From Verrucomicrobiales bacterium (GTDB lineage Bacteria > Verrucomicrobiota > Verrucomicrobiia > Verrucomicrobiales > V1-33): a stretch of DNA of 64,000 nucleotides. The stretch covers positions 62,001 to 126,000 of the forward strand of contig JAQGPJ010000010.1 of the NCBI GenBank assembly GCA_028293125.1. The letters are read 5' to 3'. A program made the position numbers and the translations under genes. Position 1 is the stretch's first letter. Every line of letters begins with the position of its first letter. Below, piece after piece: positions 15,659 to 24,285 of the stretch. The notes below the pieces were generated by a model. It was not told the origin of the DNA and did not search any database. It was given only the letters and a program-made list of their open reading frames with translations.

Positions 15659-18004
15659 TCATTCCCGCAGTCCGACGGCCTGGATGTGATCCCAGCGAGC
15701 GCGGAAAGCGGGGTTCTCACGCGCCAGCCGCTGTCCGCAGAGCATGGCGTAATTCCTCAGGCCGGTGCGGAGGGCGAAGGCCACCAGCATCTCCCGGCGC
15801 AGGTAATACTGGTCGGAGTCCGCCGTGCGCTCCAGCACCTTCTCCGCCACCAGAGTCAGGCAGGCCGGGGTGATCTCCGGCAGGCGCAGCAGAACATCCG
15901 AGCCTGCGGACTGGATCCGCAGGCCGTCCGGGGAATCGGAAATCCGACCGCGCAGCACGGTGCCGTCCGTATGGACCAGATCGCCCTCGATGGGCTGGGA
16001 AAGGTCGTGCCGCAGCAGATCCAGAAAGCTGGCCGCGTTTTCCCACAGCCGCAGCCGGGTTTCCAGCGCCTCACGCCCGGCTTCGGTGGCGGGCTTCATG
16101 GCGCGGAGTTTAGCCGCGACGCCATCGAAGTCCATACGGGCGGCCAACGGGGCGGCCCCTTCCTCGGCGCTGCGCATCTGATCCAGTTCCCCTTTGGTCT
16201 GTTTGCGGAGCTCCTCCGTGAGTTTGGTGTTCAGCCGGGTGACCGCCGCCGTGAGCTCCTCCAGCCGCCGGCGCGCGGCTTCGGCCCCGGCCCCTCCGCA
16301 GGTCAGTTGGCCGGCGGTGGTTTTCGCCCGGGTCAGCAGCGCGTTGGCCTCCGCGGAGGTTTTAGCGGTCACGGGCAGGGAGGGCAGGGAATCGCACATC
16401 CTGAGATCCTCCAGATAGGGCCGGGCGACGGCCTTGTATTTCTCCACCCATGCCGCGGAGCGGGAGGGTTTTGAGGCTTCAAAGGCCCGCAGAAAGGAGG
16501 CCGCGTTCGGCAGATCACCCAGATACCAGTTTTTCAGGCCCACTGCCAGCAGACCGATAGCCTGGGCGGAATCCGCAGGAAATTCCCGCGTGCGGACCCC
16601 CGGGACCACCTCCGGTTTTTCCAGAGCCGAGGCGCTGTCCACAAAAAAGCCGGCCAAGGCCTTGTCCGCGGGATCGGTGGAGAAAGGGCCGGCGCGGCGG
16701 ATGGCGCCAAACCGCTGGACGGCCCCCGGCTGGTCCGCCAGCAGCAGGGAGGCCAGGCCGGCTTGGTAATGAGCCCAATTCCGGGTGGGCTGCCGGGTGG
16801 AGGGGTCCGCGGCCAAGGCGTCGAAAAGTTCCCGGCTTTTCAGAAAATCGCCGGCAAAAAGAAGGTTCCGGGCGTTGAGGAACTTCGCGGACACGGAGCT
16901 GTCGGAGCCTGCCCCGGCGTCCTCCACGGGCAGGGGGGCGGTGGAGGAACCAGGGGGATGACTGCCGGACTGCACCGCCAGCCACACCCCGCCGCCCACC
17001 AAAGCCATCACCAGTCCCGCCGCTGCCAGCCGCCGCCTTCCAACCCGCCGGGTGCGCCCCTGTCGTTTCAAACGGCGCAGGGCGGTGTGCAGATGGTCCA
17101 GGAATTCGTCGTAGCCTGCGTAGCGCTCCGCCGGCTTGCGCCTCAGCGTGCGCGCCAGCACGGTCACGGTTTCCGCGGAAAGCACCGCCGCCGCCTCCCG
17201 CAGGTCAGCGGGTTTGGATTTGAGCGCCTTGAGCTCCGGCAGGGAATTGGTGTCCCGGCCAAACAGCGGTTTGCCCATCAAGGCGTGGTAAAGGGTCGAT
17301 CCCAGCGCGTAGATGTCGCTGCGGAAATCCTCCGGCTCGCCGAACAGCGTTTCCGGGGGCACATAAAAAGGGGTGGCCCAGATTTCGCTGTCGGACACGC
17401 CGTCGCGGGTGAAGACCGCCAGCCCGAAGTCCACGATTTTGGGGGTGCCGTCCGCCGTCAGCAGGATGTTGCCCGGCTTGATGTCCCGATGGATCAGCCC
17501 GGCGTCCTCCGCCGCCTTCAGGCCCTGCACCACCTGCACCGCCAGCGCCAGCACCCAGGATTCGTCCAGCCGTCCGCTGAGGCGGATCTGCTCGTCAAGG
17601 CTTCCGCCCTCCACCAGCTCCATGGCGATGTAAAAATACCCCTGATCCCGGCCCGCCGTGTACACCTTGACGACATTTGGATGGCTGATACTGGCGGTGA
17701 TCTCCGCCTCCTTTTCAAACTGGCGCAGCCGCTTTTCATCACGGCTGCAGGAGGGGCTGAGAATTTTGAGCGCCAAGTCCCGCCCCAGCGTCTCGTCGCG
17801 CGCGCCGAAGACATGGCTCATCCCGCCCACTCCCACCTCCCGTGTGATCAGAAAGTGGTGAAAGGAGGTGCGCACCCTGATGCTCCCGCCGCAGGACGGG
17901 CACACTGTGGCGGTGAAGGGCTCGTAGGCCGTAACATCCAGCATCACCCCGCACTCCATGCAGGGCTGAAGGCACAGGGAGGATTCGTCTTCGGGGAAGG
18001 ACAT
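15659..18004 (-). CDS. Transmembrane Ser/Thr protein kinase (Hanks type) with N-terminal zinc ribbon
   Basis: Numbered from ATG 18004 (781 residues): a CxxC...CxxC zinc ribbon (Cys15, 18, 35, 38); a kinase domain at about 50-335 with glycine loop 'GVGGMS', the ATP lysine in 'LALKIL' (about 80), catalytic 'HRDIKPGN' (about 162) and 'DFG' (about 182), and an activation segment ending 'TPFYVPPE'; a basic juxtamembrane stretch 'RRVGRRR'; a single membrane helix at about 347-364; and a periplasmic part of about 400 residues, helical with TPR-like stretches. All catalytic residues are present, so it should be active and sense an extracytoplasmic signal. A TTG-initiated extension to 18115 exists but lacks support. 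No partner phosphatase is adjacent. Confidence 0.92.
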   Translation of the reverse strand: MSFPEDESSLCLQPCMECGVMLDVTAYEPFTATVCPSCGGSIRVRTSFHHFLITREVGVGGMSHVFGARDETLGRDLALKILSPSCSRDEKRLRQFEKEAEITASISHPNVVKVYTAGRDQGYFYIAMELVEGGSLDEQIRLSGRLDESWVLALAVQVVQGLKAAEDAGLIHRDIKPGNILLTADGTPKIVDFGLAVFTRDGVSDSEIWATPFYVPPETLFGEPEDFRSDIYALGSTLYHALMGKPLFGRDTNSLPELKALKSKPADLREAAAVLSAETVTVLARTLRRKPAERYAGYDEFLDHLHTALRRLKRQGRTRRVGRRRLAAAGLVMALVGGGVWLAVQSGSHPPGSSTAPLPVEDAGAGSDSSVSAKFLNARNLLFAGDFLKSRELFDALAADPSTRQPTRNWAHYQAGLASLLLADQPGAVQRFGAIRRAGPFSTDPADKALAGFFVDSASALEKPEVVPGVRTREFPADSAQAIGLLAVGLKNWYLGDLPNAASFLRAFEASKPSRSAAWVEKYKAVARPYLEDLRMCDSLPSLPVTAKTSAEANALLTRAKTTAGQLTCGGAGAEAARRRLEELTAAVTRLNTKLTEELRKQTKGELDQMRSAEEGAAPLAARMDFDGVAAKLRAMKPATEAGREALETRLRLWENAASFLDLLRHDLSQPIEGDLVHTDGTVLRGRISDSPDGLRIQSAGSDVLLRLPEITPACLTLVAEKVLERTADSDQYYLRREMLVAFALRTGLRNYAMLCGQRLARENPAFRARWDHIQAVGLRE

Positions 18005-18317
18005 GGAACAGCGGGCCGCCCGCACTGGCACAGGGGGCTGGCGATCACAAGCCCGGACAGGCTTGGAATTCCAGCTGACTGACTGAAGAGAAAGCTTCAG
18101 ATTTACTTTCTTCAACGGCGGGCCGGGCTCTGACTTTTCATTAACGCTGAGGGCTTGCAGAACTGATGCCGTAGCCGTGAATGCCGACAGTTTAATGGAG
18201 AGGGAAGCACTTGCCCCGTCCGAACCAAAGCCTGCTGCCCACTCTCCACAGCCTCAACCGCCGGCTTGAAACCCGCTCGGCGCGGGGCAGTTGGCAATCC
18301 TGACATCCCTCCACAGA

Positions 18318-20885
18318 ATGAGAATCCTCCATACCCCGCCCCGCAGCCTCCGGAGTGTGCCCCTCTGCCTGGCCCTCAGCAGTGCCGCCGTCCATGCCGC
18401 CCGGCTGTTTTCCGAAGCCTTTGACTCGGATGCCGCCAAAGTGAAGGTGGTGCAGCGGAGCAGCGCCGCCTTCGCCTGGGTCGATTACTCGGATTTTGAG
18501 CATCAGGCTCCATCGGCTGAAGCCCCGCTTCGGCTGCACATTCCCGAGGCCCCCAACCGCATTCCTGGCAGCGCCGCCACCAAAGGCGTCCTGCTGAGCG
18601 CGCTGTATGGAGCATCGGACCGCTCGATCATGATGCTGGCGGCGGATGCGGCGGGCGATCCGCTGACCTTCACGGGGAATTACCGGATGACGTTTGACAT
18701 GTGGCTGAGTCTGGACCCTGCGGCCACCACCGCCAGCTCCGGCACCACGGAGGGCGGATTCTGGACGGTGAACAGTCCGGGGGTGACCGCGCCCGCCCGG
18801 TTTTTCCGCTCCACCAGCACCGGCAACTGGGGCTGGCTGAGCACGGAGGGGGGAGGGGGTGCCGGCACTGCGGGGCCCGGAACGGCGGGCAATGGGGACG
18901 CGGCTTTTTACACCAATGGTGAGCAGCGGGCTTTCCGGGAGAACCTGGCTCAGGATCCCGGTCTGTTTGGCCAAGCGTTTCCCCAGGGATCGCCCATCGT
19001 CAAAACTCCCAACAACCAGTGGACCGCTGTGGAGGTGACCGTGCGCGGCACCCATGTGCAGGTGAGGTTTAACGGGGTGCTCTTTCTGGATCAGGAGACC
19101 ACGCTGACGGAAGGGGCGGCGGGTTTTGGCTACGATGACCTGTTTTCCTCCGCCACCGCCAACAATGGAGCCAGCTTCAGTCCGAACTGGCACTTTGGCC
19201 TGTTCGACAATCTGGTGGTGGAGTCCCTCCCGCAAGCCCTGCCTTCCCTGGAGGCGGCACCGCAGACGGTTTTTACCGCCTCCACCGCTGCCGATCCTGT
19301 TTACGGGGATTTCCTAGTCACCAACAACGGCACCGGCGGTTTCAGCGTTCTCAGCGCCGCTATCGACGGACCGGACGCGTCCCAGTTCGCTCTGACGCCG
19401 GGTCAGACTTTTCCCATGGCCGTCAGTGCCGGGAGCGGCACGGTGGTCGCTGTCGATTTCAACTCCGGCAGCCCCAACGGTTTGAAGGTCGCGCGGCTGA
19501 TGCTGACCACCAATGACCCCGGTGCCCCGGTCATCGCCCTGCCGCTCCAGGGGGTGCGCCGGGTCCCGGCGGTTTCAGGGCCGGTCCTTGCGGGCCTGCC
19601 TTCCGTCTCCGTGAAGAACGGTGCCTCCGCCGGTCAGGCCGCCATCCTCAATTCCGGGGATACGGCGGTGGTGCTGAAGTCCGCCGCCATCACGGGAGCC
19701 AATGCCGCGGAATTCACTCTGCTGACAGCCCTGCCTGTGACCTTGGATCCCGGCGGGGAGGCCATTCTGAAACTGAAGTTCACGCCCGCCGGCAACATGG
19801 GAGCCCACAGCGCCTCCCTGGATCTGATCACCACGGATCCCAATCTCGCGGCCCTCAGTGTGCCCGTGAAAGCCCGCTACGCCTACGGCCCGCCGCTCCT
19901 GGCCCAGTATAAACTGGATGAAACGGAAGGTGCCGCCTTTGTGGACTCCGCCGCCACCAGTCCAAACGCGGTGGTGGAGATCCGCGATCAGCCGCCGGGC
20001 TTCGGCCAGCCCCCGCTGCTGCCCACCGGGGAGGGCACGTCCTTCCGCTTCACGCCGGCGGAGAGCAACACCACCGGGAACTTCGCCCACGCCTTGGTGC
20101 CGCATCTGCCGAATGTCAGTTACGCGCTGTGGATCAGGCCCGAGGCCAAAGCGGACTCCTCCAGCAGCCGCACCCTTCTCCAGCGCTCCTCGCTCTTCAC
20201 CACCCTCGGAACGCTGTATTCCCTGAATCTCTCTCCGACGGGCCAACTGTTCTTCGACATCAACAAGCTCAATGCGGGATCGGCTCCTGCGGTCCTGACA
20301 GAGGATGGAGCCATCGTGGACGGGCAGGTTTACCATATCGTGGTGACGCACCGCGATGAGAATGGCTTCAGCGACGGCAATGCCCCGGTGGGCACCCGCA
20401 CCCGGCTGTATGTGAACGGAGCGCTGGTCTCCACGAACGATCCACAGGTCACCCCGCCGGGCTACACCGATTATCAGTTCACCAGCACGTCCGAGGGGCT
20501 TTATATCGGATCCGCCACCTCCTCGGGCGCGGGTTATGCGGGGAGTATGGATGACCTCCAGGTTTACAGCATCGAGCTGACGCCGGAGCAGGTCTCCGCG
20601 CTGTATCAGCAGCCGGGGAAAAACGCCTTCAATCTGGAGACGGTCATCATGCCCTTCAACATCGTCCGCGCGGTTTACAATGCCGCTTCAGGAACCCTCA
20701 CGATTGACTGGAACTCACAGAGCGGGGCTGTGTACGAGGTCCAGCAGTCCTCCGGGCTCTCCGGCTGGACCACGGTGCCCACCCTGACGAATATCCAGGC
20801 CGCAGGCGTCACCACCACCGCTGTGATCCGCGGCGCCACCCCTGGCGGTAAAAATTTCTACCGTGTTGGCCGCGTTTCACCTTGA
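18318..20885 (+). CDS. Large secreted protein with LamG-like and ASH/choice-of-anchor-D-type domains
   Basis: This 855-residue protein has a signal peptide (about 1-27, cut after 'AAVHA'). A jelly-roll LamG-like domain (about 28-300) is followed by two ASH/choice-of-anchor-type Ig-like units ('FLVTNNGTGGFSVLSAAIDG', then 'LNSGDTAVVLKSAAITG'), a second concanavalin-like LamG domain (about 550-770, with 'YALWIRPEAK' and 'YAGSMDDLQVYSIELTPEQ'), and a C-terminal beta module ending in 'VYEVQQSSGLSGW...FYRV'. It probably binds carbohydrate at the cell surface; no enzymatic domain is seen. The ATG at 18318 is chosen over an upstream TTG because it starts the signal peptide directly. Confidence 0.85.
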   Translation: MRILHTPPRSLRSVPLCLALSSAAVHAARLFSEAFDSDAAKVKVVQRSSAAFAWVDYSDFEHQAPSAEAPLRLHIPEAPNRIPGSAATKGVLLSALYGASDRSIMMLAADAAGDPLTFTGNYRMTFDMWLSLDPAATTASSGTTEGGFWTVNSPGVTAPARFFRSTSTGNWGWLSTEGGGGAGTAGPGTAGNGDAAFYTNGEQRAFRENLAQDPGLFGQAFPQGSPIVKTPNNQWTAVEVTVRGTHVQVRFNGVLFLDQETTLTEGAAGFGYDDLFSSATANNGASFSPNWHFGLFDNLVVESLPQALPSLEAAPQTVFTASTAADPVYGDFLVTNNGTGGFSVLSAAIDGPDASQFALTPGQTFPMAVSAGSGTVVAVDFNSGSPNGLKVARLMLTTNDPGAPVIALPLQGVRRVPAVSGPVLAGLPSVSVKNGASAGQAAILNSGDTAVVLKSAAITGANAAEFTLLTALPVTLDPGGEAILKLKFTPAGNMGAHSASLDLITTDPNLAALSVPVKARYAYGPPLLAQYKLDETEGAAFVDSAATSPNAVVEIRDQPPGFGQPPLLPTGEGTSFRFTPAESNTTGNFAHALVPHLPNVSYALWIRPEAKADSSSSRTLLQRSSLFTTLGTLYSLNLSPTGQLFFDINKLNAGSAPAVLTEDGAIVDGQVYHIVVTHRDENGFSDGNAPVGTRTRLYVNGALVSTNDPQVTPPGYTDYQFTSTSEGLYIGSATSSGAGYAGSMDDLQVYSIELTPEQVSALYQQPGKNAFNLETVIMPFNIVRAVYNAASGTLTIDWNSQSGAVYEVQQSSGLSGWTTVPTLTNIQAAGVTTTAVIRGATPGGKNFYRVGRVSP

Positions 20886-20943
20886 CCCGGATCAGAGAGC
20901 GGGTCCTTCCGCGGACCGGTGGATTCATCCCCTGCCACAAGGC

Positions 20944-20978
20944 AAAAGCCCGGCGGTTTCAGCAACCGCCGGGCTTTT
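20944..20978. terminator. Strong bidirectional rho-independent terminator
   Basis: A perfect 15-bp stem, AAAAGCCCGGCGGTT (20944-20958) with AACCGCCGGGCTTTT (20964-20978), and a 5-base loop. The A4 and T4 ends give a U-tract in both directions. It lies between convergent genes and probably serves both. Confidence 0.9.
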
Positions 20979-21013
20979 CCGGATTGAAAATGGCTGCGGG
21001 ATGGGCTGCCGGC

Positions 21014-21739
21014 TTACCAGGGCAGGTTGTCATTCATATGGAAGAAGCCGCCATTCGGGCCGTCGGGACCGGTGAGGGCCAGGCGCACGCTGGTTTTGGC
21101 TCCGTCGGGAATACTCATGGGGGCCTCCTCGCCGCCCATGTCCGTCTGCACCCAGCCGGGGTGAACGGAGTTCACCTTGTGTGGGGTTTCGCGCAGTTCG
21201 TAGGCCAGCTGCACCGTCCACGCATTGACCGCCGCCTTGGAGGAGCTGTAGGCTGCGAGTTTGGAGTGGTAGATATGTGAGTGCGGATCCGCATGGTTGG
21301 TGATCGATCCCAGGGTGCTGGAAAGGTTCACGATCCGCGCCGCCGGACTGCGTTTCAGCAGCGGCAGGAACGCCTGGGTCACCGCCACGAGGCCGAACAC
21401 GTTGGTATCGAAGGTCTCGCGCCACAGTGAAAGAGGCAGGGTGCTGGGCGCTTCGCCCCGGGTCTCCAACAGCACGCCGGCGTTGTTGATCAGAATATCG
21501 AGCTGCGGGTGCTCGGCGGCGACTTTCTCCGCCGCCGCTTTGATGGAGGCTTCGTCCGTCACGTCGATGGGCAGAAAGGTCACGGGAAGTCCCTCCGCTT
21601 TCAGGGAGTCCGCCGCCGCCTGGCCTTTGGCGGCGTTGCGCGCCCCCAGCAGCACCTGCACACCCTGCGAGGCGAGCTGACGGGCGGTTTCCAGTCCAAT
21701 GCCTTTATTGGCTCCGGTGATCAGGGCGAGTTTGCTCAT
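21014..21739 (-). CDS. Short-chain dehydrogenase/reductase (SDR)
   Basis: This 241-residue classical SDR has the cofactor motif 'TGANKGIGLE', 'NNAG' (about 88), the catalytic Ser in 'NLSSTLGS' and the Y-x3-K pair in 'YSSSKAAV'. The basic residue after the second strand ('LLGARN') suggests NADP(H). The end 'GFFHMNDNLPW' and the overall pattern resemble plant-type carbonyl reductases/menthone reductase-like SDRs often found in bacteria. The substrate cannot be deduced. It is a single gene, convergent with the LamG protein gene. Confidence 0.93.
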   Translation of the reverse strand: MSKLALITGANKGIGLETARQLASQGVQVLLGARNAAKGQAAADSLKAEGLPVTFLPIDVTDEASIKAAAEKVAAEHPQLDILINNAGVLLETRGEAPSTLPLSLWRETFDTNVFGLVAVTQAFLPLLKRSPAARIVNLSSTLGSITNHADPHSHIYHSKLAAYSSSKAAVNAWTVQLAYELRETPHKVNSVHPGWVQTDMGGEEAPMSIPDGAKTSVRLALTGPDGPNGGFFHMNDNLPW

Positions 21740-21882
21740 GGGAATCTAAGGATGGCGGGTGAGGCGGACAGGGTTGTTCGCTTTTCATCAAACTATTGCG
21801 GTGGCCACGACGGACGCAATGAAAATTGTTCCAAGCCGACCCCTGCTTCCGGTCCGGAGTAAGCGGGCGCGGCACCGCCGGC

Positions 21883-22062
21883 CTACTCCTCCGTGCGCCG
21901 TTTGATTTTGGCAATGGAGAGCGGGCGGCAGAGGTATTTCTCATCGCAGGCGGTGCGGGCGCACTTCAGGCACATGAAGTTCTGGGGCGACACAATCTCC
22001 AGCAGCTTGCCGGCGTGGCGCTCGATGTCCTTTTTGCTCCAGTCACACAGGGTCTGACTCAT
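21883..22062 (-). CDS. Small Cys-rich protein, putative zinc-binding
   Basis: This 59-residue protein from ATG 22062 contains 'LCDWSKKDIERHAGKLLEIV', then C-x2-C in 'FMCLKCARTAC', then 'KYLCRPL'. Short proteins with this pattern (Cys-Trp-Ser-Lys-Lys-Asp-Ile-Glu, then a CxxC and a final Cys-Lys/Arg-Pro) occur in many bacteria and have no known function. The cysteines suggest metal binding. It is divergent from dps, with a 108-base shared upstream region. A longer start at 22086 is possible. Confidence 0.75.
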   Translation of the reverse strand: MSQTLCDWSKKDIERHAGKLLEIVSPQNFMCLKCARTACDEKYLCRPLSIAKIKRRTEE

Positions 22063-22134
22063 GGTCGGGGACGATGACACGTCCAAAATGCGGTGGAAAC
22101 AGTAAAAAGAAAGTTGCAGCCCGGCAATCCTTGT

Positions 22135-22149
22135 TTAGAATTATTCCAA
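22135..22149 (+). promoter_or_regulatory. Fur/PerR-like 7-1-7 operator upstream of dps
   Basis: TTAGAAT-T-ATTCCAA is an imperfect inverted repeat (6 of 7 positions pair) that differs from the PerR consensus TTATAAT-N-ATTATAA at three positions. It ends 21 bases before the dps ATG, where a repressor would block transcription or early elongation. PerR-controlled dps/mrgA genes are well known in other bacteria; here it is inferred from sequence only. Confidence 0.45.
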
Positions 22150-22170
22150 TTACAATTCAACCCGATTCCA

Positions 22171-22641
22171 ATGAGCACCACCAATACCACCCAAACCTCT
22201 GAAGCTGTCAGCACCGCTCTGTCCACTTTCCTGGCCGATAGCTACTCTCTGATGGCGCAGGCCCATCTGGCGCACTGGAATGTGGAGGGGCCCTTCTTTT
22301 TCGAACTGCACGCCAATTTCCAGAAGCAGTATGAGGACCTCTTCGAGGCCGTGGATGAACTGGCCGAGCGCCTGCGCGCCCTCGATGTGTATGCCCCCGG
22401 CGGCCTGAAAACGTTCGCCAGACTTTCCACCGTTCCCGAAGTCCCCGCCGGCAAGGCCTTGGCCAAGGACTTTGTGGCCGGCCTGATCGAAGGCCATGAA
22501 ACCACCCTCGCCTCCGCCCTCGCCGCCCGCGACGCCGCTGGCAACTCCGGTGACTTGGAAACCCAGGACATCTGCGTCAAGCGCATCCAGACCCACGAAA
22601 AAACTCTTTGGATGCTCAGGAGCTTCCTCAAGAATCTCTGA
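22171..22641 (+). CDS. dps: Dps-family ferritin-like DNA protection protein
   Basis: This 156-residue Dps protein oxidises Fe2+ with H2O2 and stores iron in a 12-subunit shell, protecting DNA. The inter-subunit ferroxidase ligands are all present with the standard spacing: His35 in 'AHWNVEGP', His47, Asp62 and Glu66 (12, 15 and 4 apart, as in characterised Dps). The N-terminus is short and not Lys-rich, so direct DNA binding is not obvious. The ATG at 22171 is chosen; the longer frame from 22093 would run through the operator region. Confidence 0.95.
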   Translation: MSTTNTTQTSEAVSTALSTFLADSYSLMAQAHLAHWNVEGPFFFELHANFQKQYEDLFEAVDELAERLRALDVYAPGGLKTFARLSTVPEVPAGKALAKDFVAGLIEGHETTLASALAARDAAGNSGDLETQDICVKRIQTHEKTLWMLRSFLKNL

Positions 22642-22701
22642 TTCCATCCTTCGTTGCCGGCAGCCGCTCTGGCCGCTGTTCCGGGAAACTCAATGCACGC
22701 G

Positions 22702-22728
22702 AAAGGCGGGGGCAATCCTCCGCCTTTT
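22702..22728. terminator. Terminator after dps, possibly bidirectional
   Basis: AAAGGCGGGGG (22702-22712) pairs with CCTCCGCCTTT (22717-22727) around CAAT, with one G-T wobble. T4 ends the stem. It lies 60 bases after dps and 22 bases from the end of the convergent membrane-protein gene. Confidence 0.75.
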
Positions 22729-22750
22729 GGCGTTTTACGATGCCGCGGAG

Positions 22751-23545
22751 TTAGGAAGCCGGCAGCGGTTTGAGCTTCAGTGTCATGAATTCCGGACACT
22801 GCCTCTCCAGAACGATGGTGCCTGGCTCAAATCCATTCTTCCGAATCATGACCGTCACCGCTTTATCCGAGCGCCCGGAAAACCGGATCTGGCTTCCGTT
22901 CGCCTTGAGGGAAGCGCTGACACGCTGAAATTTCGTTCCGCCGGAAGCGCTCCAAGAAACCTCCTCCAAAGCTGCGCCGGTGACGCTATCCTCCACGGAC
23001 ACAGTGGTGGCGATCGGGAAAACGCTTTGCATTTCAACCCGATGCCGTTGGCGGGCAAACGCGGAATGGGTTTCGCCCAGCAGACCGGCGGAGAAGAGGA
23101 GCAACCCCCAGCCGATAGTGGGGGAGCGTTTGACAGAGGTGCCGGAAAACCATTGCCGCACCCGCTCAGTCCGCAAGCTTGAAAGGACCCAGAGCGCATG
23201 CGAAACCAGTAGGGCGAAACCCCAAAAGCCAAAATCGTTTGCGGTTTGGCCTGAAAGTCTGAAACCCAGTAGGAAGGCTAGCCACAGTCCTGCCACCACA
23301 CCCAGCCATATCCGGGCGGAACGGCTGCCTCGAAGCAGACCCCAGCAAAGTGGAATGCAGATCAGGCATGCAGGGTCCAGTCCGCCCTCGCGGAGGATCA
23401 GTTTCTCCACATTTTCTACGAGTGATCGGGCACTTGGCAGAAGTAAAAACAATGTGGTGAACACGAGGACGAACGGCATTTCCAAGGGGGATGCCGGGGC
23501 TTCTGTAGCGGTGCTGCTCATGAAGTTTAGGAAACTGCAGGGCAT
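22751..23545 (-). CDS. Hypothetical membrane protein with C-terminal extracytoplasmic domain
   Basis: I do not recognise the family. The 264-residue product (or 256 from ATG 23521) has four to five hydrophobic segments: 'MPFVLVFTTLFLLLPSA', 'ICIPLCWGLL', 'IWLGVVAGLWLAFLLGF', 'FGFWGFALLVSHALWVL' and 'IGWGLLLFSAGLLG'. They are followed by about 90 residues that look like an Ig-like or carboxypeptidase-regulatory-type beta fold ('VEDSVTGAALEEVSWSASG', 'TVMIRKNGFEPGTIVLE'). The gene looks less G+C-rich than its neighbours, which may reflect a different origin. It is convergent with dps and 24 bases from the folA stop. The start is uncertain. Confidence 0.65.
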   Translation of the reverse strand: MPCSFLNFMSSTATEAPASPLEMPFVLVFTTLFLLLPSARSLVENVEKLILREGGLDPACLICIPLCWGLLRGSRSARIWLGVVAGLWLAFLLGFRLSGQTANDFGFWGFALLVSHALWVLSSLRTERVRQWFSGTSVKRSPTIGWGLLLFSAGLLGETHSAFARQRHRVEMQSVFPIATTVSVEDSVTGAALEEVSWSASGGTKFQRVSASLKANGSQIRFSGRSDKAVTVMIRKNGFEPGTIVLERQCPEFMTLKLKPLPAS

Positions 23546-23569
23546 TTTCCTCAGGAAGCTTATGGGATG

Positions 23570-24094
23570 TCAATTGCCGTTCCGACTTCTCAGCCAGTGA
23601 GTGATGCGCATGGCGTGCGGGTTGTTTTCGTCCGGCGGAAAGTGGGTTTCGGTTTGAATGCGCCATTGCTCAGGTGGCAGTTCCGGGAAAAACACATCGC
23701 CCTCAAATTCCGCCTCCACGGTCGTCAGGATCACCTCATCGCCAAGGGGCAGGGTGGCCTGATAGACGGAGCCGCCACCGCAGACCAGCAGTTCCGCCAC
23801 GCCTTGGGCGCTGGCCAGTTCAACGGCTTCCGCCAGTGACGCGCGGGCGTGGCCGCCCGACACGGAAAGCGCGGTTTCCTTTGTGAGGACCAAGAGAACC
23901 TGATCCGGTTTGAACCAACCCCGCATCTGCTCAAACGTCCGCCGGCCCAGCAGCAGCCAGTGCCCTGCGGCGCGAGCGCGGAAATGAGCGGTGTCGCGGG
24001 GCATGCGCCAAGGGATTTTCCCATCCGCCGCCAGCACGCGGTTTTGGCTGATGGCGGCGATGAGGACCAGTCGGGGAGCTATCGGTGCGGTCAT
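23570..24094 (-). CDS. folA: Dihydrofolate reductase
   Basis: This 174-residue enzyme reduces dihydrofolate to tetrahydrofolate with NADPH. Typical features are 'LIAAISQNRVLAADGKIPW' at the N-terminus, the catalytic acid in 'MPRDTAHFR' (about Asp34), 'LLLGRRTFEQM' and the glycine-rich 'LLVCGGGSVYQATLP' of the cofactor site, and 'DVFFPELP' near the end. Length is normal. No thymidylate synthase gene is next to it. Start ATG at 24094. Confidence 0.96.
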   Translation of the reverse strand: MTAPIAPRLVLIAAISQNRVLAADGKIPWRMPRDTAHFRARAAGHWLLLGRRTFEQMRGWFKPDQVLLVLTKETALSVSGGHARASLAEAVELASAQGVAELLVCGGGSVYQATLPLGDEVILTTVEAEFEGDVFFPELPPEQWRIQTETHFPPDENNPHAMRITHWLRSRNGN

Positions 24095-24160
24095 ATTTGA
24101 ATTCCGAATTTCGTTTTTACGGTAGCCGTTGAAGCCGACTTCGCAGCCCGGAAAGCAAAA

Positions 24161-24194
24161 ACCTCCCCGGCACAGGGAGTGGTGCCGGGGAGGT
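24161..24194 (-). terminator. Rho-independent terminator of the PVC heme protein gene
   Basis: ACCTCCCCGGCAC (24161-24173) pairs perfectly with GTGCCGGGGAGGT (24182-24194) around an 8-base loop. On the minus strand T5 follows directly; on the plus strand a T5 run comes 4 bases after the stem. It ends the minus-strand gene at 24286 and separates it from folA. Confidence 0.88.
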
Positions 24195-24285
24195 CAAGTT
24201 TTTCTAGTTTCAGCGGGGCCTCCGCTTTGGAAAGGCTGGTCCGGATGGGATGAGCCTCTCCGCCGGTCGTTTCAGTCGAGTGCGC

